Assembly (NCBI GenBank): GCA_002007745.1
Contig: CP019882.1
Coordinates: 372,001-436,000 of the forward strand
From: Mycolicibacterium litorale
GTDB lineage: Bacteria > Actinomycetota > Actinomycetes > Mycobacteriales > Mycobacteriaceae
DNA length: 64,000 nucleotides
Direction: 5' to 3'
Both the position numbers and the translations under genes were made by a program. How positions within the stretch are numbered: the first letter of the stretch is position 1; the number at the start of each line of letters is the position of its first letter. Positions 49,518 through 61,764 of the stretch are shown piece after piece. Under the pieces are notes generated by a model, which ran no database searches, was not told where the DNA came from, and saw nothing but the letters and a program-made list of their open reading frames with translations.

Positions 49518-50550
49518 CCGCAACGATCGAGCCGGCCCCCGCCTCCATGCGCGCCAGCGTGATGACGGGGGTGGGCATGCTGCGGATCGAGGACCGCCCG
49601 GTGCCGGTACCCGGTCCGCATCAGGTCCTCGTCGAGGTGGCCGCGGTCGGTGTGTGCGGGTCGGATGTGCATTACTACCGACACGGTCGCATCGGCGATT
49701 TCGTCGTCGATGCACCGATGATCCTGGGCCACGAACTGTCCGGCCGCATCGCCGCCGTGGGCCCCGGTGTCGACGAGGCGCGGGTGGGCCAGCGGGTTGC
49801 CGTCGAGCCGCAGCATCCCTGCCGTCGGTGCCCGCAGTGCCGGGCCGGCCGCTACAACCTCTGCCCGGACATGCAGTTCTACGCCACCCCGCCGATCGAC
49901 GGGGCCTTCTGCCGCTACGTGCTCACCGACGACGACATGGCCCACCCGGTGCCGGACTCGATGTCCGACGAAGCCGCCGCCCTGCTCGAGCCGTTGTCGG
50001 TGGCGATTGCGACGATGCGCAAAGCCCATGTGGTGCCGGGAAGTTCGATCCTGATCGCGGGTGCCGGACCCATTGGCGTGATCTGCGCCCAGACCGCGCG
50101 GGCATTCGGCGCGGCCCGCATCGTCGTCTCCGACCCGGTGGCCTCCCGGCGGGAACGGGTGGCCGCGTTCGGCGCCACCGAGGTGCTCGACCCGATGTCG
50201 ACCGATATCGCCGCCCTCGACCCGAAGGTGGACGCCTTCGTGGACGCCAGCGGTGCCGCACCGGCCGTGGTCAGCGGCATCAAGGCTGTCGGCCCGGCCG
50301 GGCACGTGATCCTGGTCGGCATGGGCGCCGAAGACTATGCCGTCCCGATCGGCTACATCCAGGCCATGGAGATCAACGTGACCGGCGTCTTCCGCTACAC
50401 CGACACCTGGCCGGCGGCGGTTCATCTGGTGACCTCCGGTGCGGTGGACCTGGACTCGATGGTGACCGCGCACTACGACCTCGACCATGTCGGCGAGGCG
50501 CTGGACAGCGACTCCGATCCGGCCAGCCTCAAGTCGATCGTGGTGCCCCG

Positions 50551-50554
<4 letters not shown>
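49514..50554 (+). CDS. Zinc-dependent polyol dehydrogenase (sorbitol/xylitol type)
   Basis: This 346-residue medium-chain dehydrogenase has the catalytic-zinc ligands in VGVCGSDVHYYRHGRIG and GHELSG, structural-zinc Cys in EPQHPCRRCPQCRAGRYNLC, and the NAD fold IAGAGPIGVICAQTARAFGA. The CGSDVHYYxxGxIG pattern is typical of sorbitol and xylitol dehydrogenases. It overlaps its neighbours by four bases on both sides and should oxidise the polyol imported by the ABC system. Confidence 0.92.
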
Positions 50555-52103
<1,549 letters not shown>

Positions 52104-52107
<4 letters not shown>

Positions 52108-53144
52108 CCTCTCAACTCGACACCGACGGCCAGCCGGCCGAATCGGCGCCGGCCCACACCGTCGCCTCGCCGATCACCGGTGAGCCCGTCAAGCTCTTCT
52201 CGGGTCAGTGGTTCGCCGGTGTCGCGTTGCGCTACTCCATGGTGATCGTGGTGCTGCTGGTGATCGGCTATTTCAGCTACCGCAGCGCCAGGTTCTCCAC
52301 CCCGGAGAACCTGGTGACGATCCTGGTCGCCGCAGCACCGTTCGCCCTGATCGCCCTTGGTCAGACCCTGGTGATCCTGACCGGCGGCATCGACCTGTCG
52401 GTGGGCAGCGTCATCGCGGTGTCGGCGATGGCCGCGGCCGCCACCGCCAAGGCCAACCCCGGACAGGTATGGATGACCGTGCTGGTCGCCATGGCAGTCG
52501 GTTTGGCGGTCGGCAGCATCAACGGGGTGCTGGTGTCGAGGTTGTCGGTGCCACCGTTCATCGCGACCCTGGGCACGTTGACGGCGGGCTCGGGCATGGC
52601 TTACGTCATCGGCGGCGGCGCGCCGATCAACGGACTGCCTGCGGAGTTCGGCTCGATCGCCAACACCAAGATCCTCGGCCTGCAGATCCCGGTCCTGCTG
52701 ATGATCGCGGGCATCATCGTGCTGGCAATCGTGATGAAGCGCACCACGTATGGCATGCGGGTCTACGCCGTGGGCGGTAACCGCAACGCCGCCGAGATCG
52801 CCGGCATCAACACCAAGAACGTGTTGTTCTCGGTCTACGCGCTGTCCGGCCTGCTGGCCGGAATCTCCGGTGTCATGCTCGCCTCGCGCGTCATCTCCGG
52901 GCCGCCGAATCTCGGTCAGGGCTACGAGTTGGACGCGATCGCCGCGGTCGTCATCGGCGGAGCCAGCCTGATGGGCGGCCGCGGCACGGTGTGGGGGACC
53001 GCGCTGGGCCTGTTCATGATCATGACCCTCAACAACGGTCTGGACATCCTGGTCGTTCCGGCCTATTGGCAGGACGTCATCAAGGGCGTGCTCATCGTGG
53101 CGGCGGTGGCCGTCGATGTGTGGTCATCCAGGAGGCGGACCTGA
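52104..53144 (+). CDS. Sugar ABC importer permease (RbsC type)
   Basis: This 346-residue permease has an N-terminal cytoplasmic stretch then about eight to ten helices. Family motifs are LVILTGGIDLSVGSVIAVSAM, RTTYGMRVYAVGGNRNAAEIAGIN (in part) and IAAVVIGGASLMGGRGTVWGTALG. It probably forms a homodimeric channel with the tandem ATPase. Confidence 0.94.
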
Positions 53145-53211
53145 CGAAAAAGACTGCTGCACAGACTGTTCAGATCGGAAAGTCAGATAAACGAGAAATG
53201 AGAAACCACAG

Positions 53212-54261
53212 ATGCGAATGATCACCAAGGTCGCCGCGGTCGCCTCAGCCGGCATGCTCGGACTGGGACTGACCGCCTGCGGCGCCGGCGACACCTCGGC
53301 CAACAAGGACACCAAGCGCATCGGCGTGACGGTGTACGACATGAGTTCGTTCATCACCGCCGGCAAGGAAGGCATGGAGGCCTACGCCAAGGCCAACAAC
53401 ATCGAACTGGTCTGGAACTCGGCAAACCTCGACGTCTCGACCCAGGCCAACCAGGTCGACTCGATGGTCAACCAGGGTGTCGACGCCATCATCGTGGTGC
53501 CCATCCAGGCCGACTCGCTGGGCCCGCAGGTCGCCGCCGCCAAGGCCAAGGGCATCCCGCTGGTCGCGGTCAACGCGGCCCTGAACAACCCGGATGTGGC
53601 CGGCAGCGTGCAGCCCGACGACGTCGCCGCGGGCGAGCAGGAGATGCAGATGATGGCTGACCGCCTCGGCGGCCGCGGCAACATCGTGATCCTGCAGGGC
53701 CCGCTCGGCCAGTCCGGCGAGCTGGACCGCACCAAGGGCATCAACAACGTGCTGGCGAAGTACCCCGACATCAAGGTGCTCGCCAAGGACACCGCCAACT
53801 GGAAGCGCGACGAGGCGGTCAACAAGATGAAGAACTGGATCTCGGGCTTCGGCAACCAGATCAACGCCGTGGTGTCGGAGAACGACGACATGGGTCTGGG
53901 CGCGCTGCAGGCGCTCAAGGAGGCCGGCCGCAATGACGTGCCGATCGTCGGCATCGACGGCATCGAGGACGGGCTCAACGCGGTGAAGAGCGGCGAGTTC
54001 ATCGGCACCTCGCTGCAGAACGGCACCGTCGAGCTGTCGGCGGGTCTGGCCGTGGCCAACGCACTGGCCAAGAAGGAGCAGGTCGACACCAAGCCGGTGT
54101 ACAAGATGCCGGCCATCACCAAAGACAACGTCGACGTCGCCATCCAGCACGTGGTGACCGAACGGCAGAAGTTCCTCGACGGGCTGTCCGAGCTGACCGC
54201 GCAGAACCTCAAGACCGGCGACATCGCCTACGAGGGAATCCCCGGCCAGAAGCAGCCCTGA
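53212..54261 (+). CDS. Sugar ABC importer substrate-binding lipoprotein (RbsB type)
   Basis: This 349-residue protein starts with a lipoprotein signal ([20 protein letters not shown], lipobox LTAC at about Cys23). The mature protein is a periplasmic-binding-protein-like I fold: [34 protein letters not shown] and [21 protein letters not shown]. It delivers substrate to the permease. The final gene of the operon, it is followed by a hairpin. The ligand is likely a sugar alcohol, given two polyol dehydrogenases in the locus, but the sequence does not prove it. Confidence 0.94.
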   Translation: MRMITKVAAVASAGMLGLGLTACGAGDTSANKDTKRIGVTVYDMSSFITAGKEGMEAYAKANNIELVWNSANLDVSTQANQVDSMVNQGVDAIIVVPIQADSLGPQVAAAKAKGIPLVAVNAALNNPDVAGSVQPDDVAAGEQEMQMMADRLGGRGNIVILQGPLGQSGELDRTKGINNVLAKYPDIKVLAKDTANWKRDEAVNKMKNWISGFGNQINAVVSENDDMGLGALQALKEAGRNDVPIVGIDGIEDGLNAVKSGEFIGTSLQNGTVELSAGLAVANALAKKEQVDTKPVYKMPAITKDNVDVAIQHVVTERQKFLDGLSELTAQNLKTGDIAYEGIPGQKQP

Positions 54262-54308
54262 CGTTCGCCGCCGGCGGTCGGCGGTTTCGAGTAATCGACT
54301 ACGCGTGA

Positions 54309-54340
54309 CACCCCCGAGGGTCGCCCGACACTCGGGGGTG
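54309..54340. terminator. Hairpin downstream of the sugar importer operon
   Basis: A perfect ten-base inverted repeat (cacccccgag / ctcgggggtg) with a twelve-base loop lies 47 bp after the binding-protein stop. There is no T tract. The rest of the 252-bp gap (54262-54513) shows no other clear feature. Confidence 0.65.
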
Positions 54341-54513
54341 ACCGACCCGTCCCCAGACTCGGCGAGCGCCGAGGTGATCCCGTTCCCGGCCGCGGCCGGC
54401 GCGGACGCCGACGCTGAGCCGGGTGATCCGGACGAGCAGGTGACGATCATCCTGCTGTGGTGAGCCATCCGGAGTCGGTGTCGATCGGCTGAATTCTGGG
54501 TAGACGACCTGCC

Positions 54514-55991
54514 ATGGTCAATTCCGTCACCCAGGATGGACGGCCCGGGCACCCCGATGCGCAGCGCACCCTCTTCGGCCATCCGGTCGGGCTGGCCAAC
54601 CTCTTCGGGGTCGAGTTGTGGGAGCGGTTCTCCTACTACGGGATGCTCACCATCCTCGGTTACTACCTGTATTACACCCTGGTCGACGGTGGTTTGGGGC
54701 TACCCAAAGCCACCGCGACCGGGATCGTCGGCGCCTACGGCGGGCTGGTCTATCTGTCCACCGTGCTCGGTGGCTGGGTGGCCGACCGGATCCTCGGCAT
54801 GGAGCGCACCGTCTTCTACGGCGGGGTGGTGGTCATGTTCGGCCACATCGCGTTGGCGCTGCTGCCCGGACTGACCGGGGTAGCGGTGGGTCTGGTGCTG
54901 ATCGCGCTGGGGTCCGGCGCACTGAAGGCCAACGCGTCCTCGTTGCTGGGCACGCTGTACCCGGAAGGCGACCCGCGGCGTGACGGTGGTTTCACCCTGT
55001 TCTACCTGGGCATCAATCTGGGCGCGTTCGTCGGACCGCTGGTCACCGGCCTGCTGCAGACCCGGCTGGGATTCCACTACGGTTTCGGGGCAGCCGCGAT
55101 CGGGATGGCTCTGGGCCTGACCCAATACGTGGTGTTCCGCAAGAATCTCGGTGAGCACGGCAGAGATGTTCCGAACCCGTTGTCGCACAAGCAGTTCTGG
55201 CGTACTGCCGGTATCGCACTGGGGGTCCTGGCGGTTGTCGTGATCGCCTTCGTCCTCGGGGTGATCACACTGGCCAACCTGTCACAAGTGACGACGGGCG
55301 TCATCATCGTCGCGTCGATCAGCTATTTCGTGGTGATGCTGCGCAGTTCCACCGTGGCAGAGACCGAACGCACCCGGGTGCGGGCGTTCATCCCGCTGTT
55401 CGTCGCCAATGCGGTGTTCTGGTCGCTGTTCAGCAGATCTTCACCGTGCTCGCGGTCTACTCCGATGAGCGGATCAATTGGTCGATCTTCGGCTGGACCG
55501 CGCCGTCGAACTGGATAGGCTCGATCGAGCCGGTCTGGATCATCGTGCTGTCCCCGCTGTTCGCGGCGATGTGGACCAAGCTCGGCCGGCGTGCGCCGAC
55601 CACCCCGCGCAAGTTCGCCTACGGCGTGGTCGGCATGGGATTGGCGTTCCTGCTGTTCCTGCCGATGGCCGGGTCGACCGGACGCAGCGTGCCGGCCCTG
55701 GTCGTGGTCGCGATCATGGCGGTCTTCGCGGTGTCGGAGTTGATGCTGTCGCCCATCGGATTGTCGGTCACCACCCAGTTGGCGCCCAACGCGTTCCGGG
55801 CCCAGATGATGGCGCTGTACTTCTTCTCGGTCGGTCTGGGCACGTCGATGTCAGGGGTGTTGTCCGGCTATTACGGCCCCGACCGGGAGTTCGCCTACTT
55901 CGGCATCCTCGGGCTCGTCGCGATCGTGGTCGGTGCGGTGGTGTGGGTGTTCGCGCCGCGGGTCAGCCGGTTGATGGAGGGCGTTCACTGA
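54514..55991 (+). CDS. POT/PTR-family di-/tripeptide transporter (frameshifted)
   Basis: This proton-coupled peptide transporter has the family motif ExxERFxYYG (LWERFSYYGM), GWVADRILG and FTLFYLGINLGAFVGPLVTG. The first frame stops early after FWSLF; one base missing near 55431 restores QQIFTVLAVYSDERINW and the frame to 55991, giving 492 codons, normal for the family. It ends overlapping the converging DeoR gene by seven bases. No peptidase is adjacent. Confidence 0.87.
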
Positions 55992-56743
55992 CGCACCACG
56001 GTCGGGCCCAACGCCTCGTAGCGGCGGGCCTCGATCAACGGCAACTCCGTGCCGGTCACGATCGAGTCGAAGTCCGCGACCTCGGCAAACCGACAGAAGC
56101 TGCTGGCTCCGAACTTCGAGTGCGCCGCCACCAGCACCCGCCGACGCGCGACCTTGACCGCCGTCTGCTTCACCGCAGCCACCGCCGGATCGGGCGTGGT
56201 GAGCCCGTGTTCGGGTGAAATCCCATTGGTGCCAAGGTAAGCCACGTCGACAACCAGGCTGCCCAGCATGTCGGTCGCCCAGTGGTCGACGGTGGCCAGG
56301 GTGCGGCCGCGCATCCGGCCACCAAGCAGCAGGACCGTCACCGACTTGCTGTGCGCCAGCGCCTCGGCGACCAACAGCGACGAGGTGACCACGGTCAGGT
56401 CCCGTTCGGCCAGGCGTTCGGCGATCAGTCGCGGGGTGAAGCCCTCATCCAGATAGACCGTCTCGGCCCCGTGCAGCAACTCGACGGCGCCCGCGGCCAT
56501 CCGGTGTTTCTCGGCCAGATCGATCTGGCTGCGGTACTCGACGGTGGACTCGAACGCGGCCGTCTCCAACGGGATGGCGCCGCCGTGTACCCGCTTGAGC
56601 AGCCGCCGCCCGGCCAGCACCTTCAGATCACGCCGGATCGTTTCCGCCGCGACGTCGAACTCGTCGGCGAGGGCGACGACCTCCACGCGCCCCCTGGTGC
56701 GCGCGAACTCGACGATGCGGCTTTGCCGGGTGTCCGAATCCAC
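55985..56743 (-). CDS. DeoR-family transcriptional regulator
   Basis: This 252-residue regulator has an N-terminal DeoR helix-turn-helix (RQSRIVEFARTRGRVEVVALADEFDVAAETIRRDLKVLA, then LKRVHGGAIP) and a sugar-phosphate sensor domain with YLDEGFTPRLIAERLAE and VAYLGTNGISPEHGLTTPDP. It lies ten bases downstream of the PTS gene in the same operon and probably represses the PTS and the divergent dehydrogenase until a phosphorylated polyol accumulates. Confidence 0.92.
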   Translation of the reverse strand: MDSDTRQSRIVEFARTRGRVEVVALADEFDVAAETIRRDLKVLAGRRLLKRVHGGAIPLETAAFESTVEYRSQIDLAEKHRMAAGAVELLHGAETVYLDEGFTPRLIAERLAERDLTVVTSSLLVAEALAHSKSVTVLLLGGRMRGRTLATVDHWATDMLGSLVVDVAYLGTNGISPEHGLTTPDPAVAAVKQTAVKVARRRVLVAAHSKFGASSFCRFAEVADFDSIVTGTELPLIEARRYEALGPTVVRQ

Positions 56744-56753
56744 GTCGGTATTC

Positions 56754-58721
56754 TCACCCGCCGGTGCCGCCGAGTACCGACCGGACCTCCTCGGCGCTGC
56801 CGGCGTCCCGCAGGCGGGCCACCTCGTCGGCGTTGAGGAACACTCCGGCGATCTTGGTCAGTAGTGCCATGTGGTCCTTGCCGGCACCGGCGATGCCGAC
56901 CACGAATTCGGCGGGCTTGCCGTTCCAATCGATTGGTTCGGCATAGCGGACGAATGAGATGCCGGTCCGCCGGATGGCGTCCTTGGCTTCGTTGGTGCCG
57001 TGGGGGATGGCCAGGCCGTTGCCCATGTAGGTCGAGACCGAGCCCTCCCGCTCGTGCATCGCGTCGACGTAGGACGGTTCCACGGCGCCGCAGGCCACCA
57101 GCAGCCGGCCCGCTTCGCTGATCGCCCCCTCCCGGGTGGTGGCCGTGCCGGCCAGCACGATCGACTCGACATCGAGAACATCCGGCGCCGTCGTCTCCTC
57201 GGGCTGCTCGCCGGCGGTGGGGTGGGCACCCTGGCCGTTGTTGGCCCGGCCGAGCAGCTCGACGATCTCGTCGTACTGCGGGGCGTTCATGAAGTTCTCG
57301 ACCGAGACGTGCACCGCCGAGGGGGTCTTCTGGCGGGCTCGGGCGGTCAGATCCTGATGTGTGACCACCAGTCCGTAGCTGTCGGTGAGATTCGAGATCG
57401 CCTGGTTGGTGACCTTGACGTCGCGGAACCCGGCTCCCTGGATCTTCTTGCGCAGCACCGAGGCTCCCATCGCCGACGATCCCATGCCGGCGTCACAGGC
57501 GAAGACGATGTCGGTGATCGGTGCTCGATCAGCCGATCCCACGAGCGCGGCGGACACACTGGACTTCTTGCCCTTCAACGCCTCCATCTCCGCGGTGGCG
57601 GCGACCAGATCGCCGTCGTCGTCAGAGCGGTCCGTCTTGAGCAGCAGCGAGGCCACCGCGAACGAGACTGCGGCGGCGCCCAGCACCGACAGGGTGACTC
57701 CGAGGAAACTGCCGGTGGCGGTCTGGGCGTAGACCGCGATGATCGAACCGGGGGCGGCCGGGGCGCGCAGTCCGGACCCGAACAGGACGTTGATGAAGAT
57801 CCCGGTCATGCCGCCCAAGATGGTGGCCGCGATCAGCTTCGGCTTCATCAGCACATACGGAAAGTAGATCTCGTGGATGCCGCCGAAGAAGTGGATGATC
57901 GCCGCGCCTGGCGCTGATGCCCGCGCGGCACCGCGACCGAACGCCATGTAGGCCAGCAGGATTCCCAGGCCTGGTCCGGGATTGGCCTCCAGGAGGAACA
58001 GCACCGACTTGCCGGTTTGCAGTGCCTGGGTGGTCCCGAGGGGAGTCAGCACGCCGTGGTTGATGGCGTTGTTGAGGAACAGCACCTTGGCCGGCTCGAT
58101 GAAGATGGAGGTGAGCGGCAGCAGGTCGTGGTCGACCAGGAAGTCGACGACGTGACCGGCGCCCTTGGAGAAGGCGGTGACGATCGGGCCGATGCCGAAG
58201 AACCCGAACACCGCCATACCCAGCCCGATGATCCCGGCGGAGAAGTTGTCCACCAGCATCTCGAAGCCGGGCCGGATCTTGCCGTCCCACAGGGCGTCGA
58301 CCTTCTTCATCACCCAGGCGCCCAGCGGCCCCATGATCATGGCGCCCAGGAACATCGGCACGTCCGAGCCGGCGATCACACCCATGGTGGCGATGGCCCC
58401 GACGACGGCACCCCGGGTGCCGTAGACCATTCGGCCGCCGGTGCTGCCGATCAGGATCGGCAGCAGGTAGCTGATCATCGGCGCGACCACACCGCCGTCG
58501 GCGAAATCGCCCCACCCGCCGATCTGGGCCACCCAGCCGCCCGGGTCGCGCAGACCGGGGAACAGGCCGGTCAGCCAGCCGGCCTTGATGAACAGCGCGG
58601 TGATCAGGCCCCAGGCGATGAACGCGCCGATGTTGGGCATGACCATGTTCGACAGGAACGTGCCCAGCTTCTGCACGTGCACCCGTGCCCCGCTGCGCGG
58701 CTTGGTCTCTGTGGTGGACAA
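56754..58721 (-). CDS. PTS EIICBA component, mannitol type
   Basis: This 655-residue fused transporter is like MtlA. The EIIC membrane domain (about residues 15-370) contains GAFIAWGLITALFIKAGW and NNAINHGVLTPLG. EIIB (about 410-500) has the phospho-Cys loop FACDAGMGSSAMGA. EIIA (about 525-650) has the phospho-His in GLAIPHGT. It imports and phosphorylates a hexitol or pentitol using HPr, which must be encoded elsewhere. It is divergent from a medium-chain dehydrogenase and followed by DeoR. Mannitol is the family substrate, but the dehydrogenase suggests arabinitol or a related polyol is possible. Confidence 0.92.
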   Translation of the reverse strand: MSTTETKPRSGARVHVQKLGTFLSNMVMPNIGAFIAWGLITALFIKAGWLTGLFPGLRDPGGWVAQIGGWGDFADGGVVAPMISYLLPILIGSTGGRMVYGTRGAVVGAIATMGVIAGSDVPMFLGAMIMGPLGAWVMKKVDALWDGKIRPGFEMLVDNFSAGIIGLGMAVFGFFGIGPIVTAFSKGAGHVVDFLVDHDLLPLTSIFIEPAKVLFLNNAINHGVLTPLGTTQALQTGKSVLFLLEANPGPGLGILLAYMAFGRGAARASAPGAAIIHFFGGIHEIYFPYVLMKPKLIAATILGGMTGIFINVLFGSGLRAPAAPGSIIAVYAQTATGSFLGVTLSVLGAAAVSFAVASLLLKTDRSDDDGDLVAATAEMEALKGKKSSVSAALVGSADRAPITDIVFACDAGMGSSAMGASVLRKKIQGAGFRDVKVTNQAISNLTDSYGLVVTHQDLTARARQKTPSAVHVSVENFMNAPQYDEIVELLGRANNGQGAHPTAGEQPEETTAPDVLDVESIVLAGTATTREGAISEAGRLLVACGAVEPSYVDAMHEREGSVSTYMGNGLAIPHGTNEAKDAIRRTGISFVRYAEPIDWNGKPAEFVVGIAGAGKDHMALLTKIAGVFLNADEVARLRDAGSAEEVRSVLGGTGG

Positions 58722-58948
58722 CTCGTGCCTCCGATCTGAGGGTGATGCCAGTCACATCTGACGATTAGTAAATCGCACAACCGGGCATCTGCGCAAGCAT
58801 TCGGTCACAAACGGGCGTACAAAACTGTGGTTTTATGCCCGGATTCCGGATATCGTCGATACAGTGCTTTTTGGCTGACCGGCGCTCCAGGCGCTCCAGG
58901 GCGCTGACCGGCGCATCTACCCGCCACCCGAGACGAAGGACGATCATC

Positions 58949-60007
58949 ATGAAGGCCCTGCGCTTCTACGCCCCCGAGGACGTCCGGCTGGAGGAGGTCC
59001 CCGAGCCCGAATGTGGACCCGACGAGGTGAAGATCCGGGTGCGCAACTGCTCGACCTGCGGCACCGACGTCAAGATCCTGCACAACGGCCATCAGAACCT
59101 GACCCCGCCACGGACCATCGGCCACGAGATCGCCGGGGAGATCGTCGAGGTGGGGGTCGAGGTCAACACCACCTACGGCAGCGACTGGAAGGCCGGCGAC
59201 CGGGTTCAGGTGATCGCCGCCGTGCCGTGCGGTGAGTGCCACGAATGCCGCAAGGGCTGGATGGCGGTGTGCCAGAACCAGACGTCGGTGGGTTACCAGT
59301 ACGACGGCGGGTTCGCCGAGTTCATGATCGTGCCCAAGCAGGTCCTCAAGGTCGACGGACTCAACCGGATCCCGGACAACGTGGGCTTTGACGAGGCGTC
59401 GGCTGCCGAGCCGTTCGCCTGTGCCATCAACGCCCAGGAGCTGCTCGGCATCGAGGAGGGTGACACCGTCGTGGTGTTCGGCGCCGGCCCCATCGGATGC
59501 ATGCACATCCGGATCGCCCGCGGCGTCCACAAGTGCGGGCCGGTGTATCTGGTCGACGTGAACGACAGCCGCCTGGCGATGTCGGCCGATGCGGTGCAGC
59601 CGGACGAGGTCATCAATGCCGCCCAAGTCGACGTGGTGGCCAAGGTGATGGAATTGACCGGTGGCCGCGGTGCCGACGTGGTGATCACCGCCACGGCGGC
59701 CAACATCACCCAGGAGCAGGCGATCGCGATGGCCGCGCGCAACGGGCGGATCTCGTTCTTCGGCGGCCTGCCCAAGACAAACCCCACGATCACCTGCGAT
59801 TCCAACGTGGTGCACTACCGCCAGCTGCACATCCACGGCGCCAACGGATCGGCACCTGAGCACAACAAGCGCGCGCTGGAATACATCTCCACCGGCCAGG
59901 TTCCGGTGAAAGACCTGATCACTCGGCATATTTCGCTGGACAACGTGCTCGATGCGTTCGGCATCGTCTCCAGCGGAGAGGCCATCAAAGTCACCGTCGA
60001 GCCGTAG
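58949..60007 (+). CDS. Zinc-dependent medium-chain polyol(-phosphate) dehydrogenase
   Basis: This 352-residue MDR protein has a catalytic zinc site in NCSTCGTDVKIL and GHEIAG, structural Cys in AVPCGECHECRKGWMAVC, and the nucleotide fold VVFGAGPIGCMHIRIARG. I chose the ATG at 58949, after AAGGACG. Since the divergent PTS delivers phosphorylated polyol, the likely substrate is a polyol phosphate, as for D-arabinitol-phosphate dehydrogenase. The classical mannitol-1-phosphate dehydrogenase (MtlD) belongs to a different family, so this is a non-standard pairing. The divergent 227-bp gap holds an imperfect inverted repeat near 58813-58840 that could be a DeoR site. Confidence 0.88.
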   Translation: MKALRFYAPEDVRLEEVPEPECGPDEVKIRVRNCSTCGTDVKILHNGHQNLTPPRTIGHEIAGEIVEVGVEVNTTYGSDWKAGDRVQVIAAVPCGECHECRKGWMAVCQNQTSVGYQYDGGFAEFMIVPKQVLKVDGLNRIPDNVGFDEASAAEPFACAINAQELLGIEEGDTVVVFGAGPIGCMHIRIARGVHKCGPVYLVDVNDSRLAMSADAVQPDEVINAAQVDVVAKVMELTGGRGADVVITATAANITQEQAIAMAARNGRISFFGGLPKTNPTITCDSNVVHYRQLHIHGANGSAPEHNKRALEYISTGQVPVKDLITRHISLDNVLDAFGIVSSGEAIKVTVEP

Positions 60008-60094
60008 TTCTTCTCACATCTTCTTCACAAAGGGGTTTCGTTCGTCCCCGGCGTGGAACGCAGCCTGCGTTACGCACGCCGATGAGGGGACCAC

Positions 60095-60646
60095 ATGAAC
60101 GACAAAGCTGATCAGGCCCGCGAGGGTTTGGTCGACTCGATCAAGGGCAAGGCGAAGGAAATCTTCGGCGCTGTCACCGGCAACGATTCGCTGACCGCCG
60201 AAGGCCAGTTGCAGCAGGTCGAGGCCCAGCAGCGCAAGCAGGCCAACGCCGCGGAAGCCGTCGCCGACGCCGAGGCCGGCGAGGCGCTCGACGAGAAGGC
60301 CGATGCCCGGGCGCAGGGCGCCGATGCCCGCGTCGAGGTGAATGCCCGCGCGGCGACCGCCGAACAGGCCATCGACAATGAGGCCGCCGCTCACAAGCGC
60401 GCCGCCGAGCAGGCCGCGCACCAGCAGGCGGCGGGCGAGTCCGCCCGCGCCGAGCAGGACGCCGCCCGTCAGGCGGCGGAGGCCGAGGCACAGGAACGGT
60501 TGCGCACGCGGCAGGCTGAGGAACAGATCGAGGACGCTGCCGAGGATCACCAGGAGGCCGTCCGGGATGCCGCGCATGCGCGGGCCGAAGCCGACCAGCT
60601 CCGCCGAGCGGCGGACAAATTGACCGACGACGCCGACCTGCCCTGA
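60095..60646 (+). CDS. CsbD-like stress protein with Ala-rich coiled-coil tail
   Basis: This is a 183-residue protein. The N-terminal about 45 residues match the CsbD pattern (KGKAKEIFGAVTGNDSLTAEGQ). The rest is a hydrophilic Ala/Glu/Arg-rich region likely to form a long coiled coil. It has no membrane segment. CsbD proteins are general-stress proteins of unknown biochemical role. Without the IS element the next gene would begin 30 bases after its stop, so the two probably formed an operon. Confidence 0.75.
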   Translation: MNDKADQAREGLVDSIKGKAKEIFGAVTGNDSLTAEGQLQQVEAQQRKQANAAEAVADAEAGEALDEKADARAQGADARVEVNARAATAEQAIDNEAAAHKRAAEQAAHQQAAGESARAEQDAARQAAEAEAQERLRTRQAEEQIEDAAEDHQEAVRDAAHARAEADQLRRAADKLTDDADLP

Positions 60647-60672
60647 GCGCACCCACCGGACCCGAGGAGCCA

Positions 60673-60678
60673 GCTAGA
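60673..60678. repeat. Left copy of IS target-site duplication (GCTAGA)
   Basis: GCTAGA directly precedes the left end of the IS element and is repeated directly after the right end (61765-61770). A matched 6-bp duplication indicates simple transposition into the ribosome-site to start-codon interval of the downstream gene. Confidence 0.85.
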
Positions 60679-61764
60679 TGTACTGACCATGGACGTTGGT
60701 GACGGCGTGGCGTGGTGACATGACGAAGACCTCCGAGTGAAGTGCGAGCTGTCTAGGAACGCCACTCACTCCGGAGGTCTTCGTGGTCCACCGTAATGCT
60801 CCGCTGTCTGAAACTGGCCGTCTGCGGCTGGCTCGTTGTGTCGTTGATGAGGGTTGGCCGCTGCGACGTGCTGCTGAACGGTTCCAGGTCTCGGCCACCA
60901 CTGCCCGTCGCTGGGCTGGTCGTTACCGCGAGGAGGGGCACGTCGGGATGGTTGATCGCAGCTCGCGTCCGCATCGCAGTCCGAACCGCACGCCGACTCG
61001 GACCGAGCGGCGGATCATCAAGGTACGTGTGCTGCGCCGCTGGGGGCCGGCGCGGATCGCCTACCTGTTGGGCCTGAATGTCTCGACCGTGCATAACGTG
61101 CTCACCCGCTACGGGCTGGCCCGATTGCGCTGGCTGGACCGAGCGACCGGCCAGGTCGTGCGGCGGATGGAATCAGCCCAATGCGGCGATCTTGTTCATG
61201 TCGACGTCAAGAAATTGGGCAAGATCCCCACCGGGGGCGGCTGGCGCATGCTCGGACGCACGATCGGCAACCGCAACGCCCAAGCCGGTAGGAATCCCGG
61301 ACAACACCGAAACCGCCGCCTGCTGCGCGGGTATCACTTCCTGCATACCGCTGTGGATGCCTACTCGCGGCTGGCTTACTCCGAACTCTTGGCTGACGAA
61401 CGAAAAGAGACCGCTGCAGCGTTTTGGCTACGCGCCAACGCGTGGTTCAACGAATGTGGCTTTAGTGTTCGAAAGGTATTGACTGACAACGGGTCCTGCT
61501 ACCGCTCGCACATCTTCCGTGACGCCCTTGGCGACATCGAGCACCGCTACACACGCCCGTACCGGCCACAAACCAACGGAAAAGTGGAGCGATTCCATCG
61601 CACCCTGGCCGATGAATGGGCCTACGCCCGTCTCTACCGCAGCGACGCCGAACGCTGCGAGGAATTCCCCCGCTGGCTCCACACCTACAATTACCACCGC
61701 GGCCACACCGCACTCGGCGGCCAACCACCAGCCACCCGCGTACCTAACCTCTCAGGTCAGTACA
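60679..61764 (+). mobile_element. IS481-family insertion sequence, 1,086 bp
   Basis: The element is bounded by perfect ten-base terminal inverted repeats TGTACTGACC (60679-60688) and GGTCAGTACA (61755-61764), with weaker symmetry further in. It is flanked by 6-bp direct repeats GCTAGA. It carries one transposase gene reading rightward. The intact gene, matched ends and perfect duplication point to a recent insertion. I assign IS481 from the transposase and the TGT...ACA ends. Confidence 0.9.

Noticed and set aside
60753..61094. Minus-strand frame in the IS element as a second IS gene
   Set aside because: IS481 elements carry one transposase. The opposite frame has no similarity to a second transposition protein.
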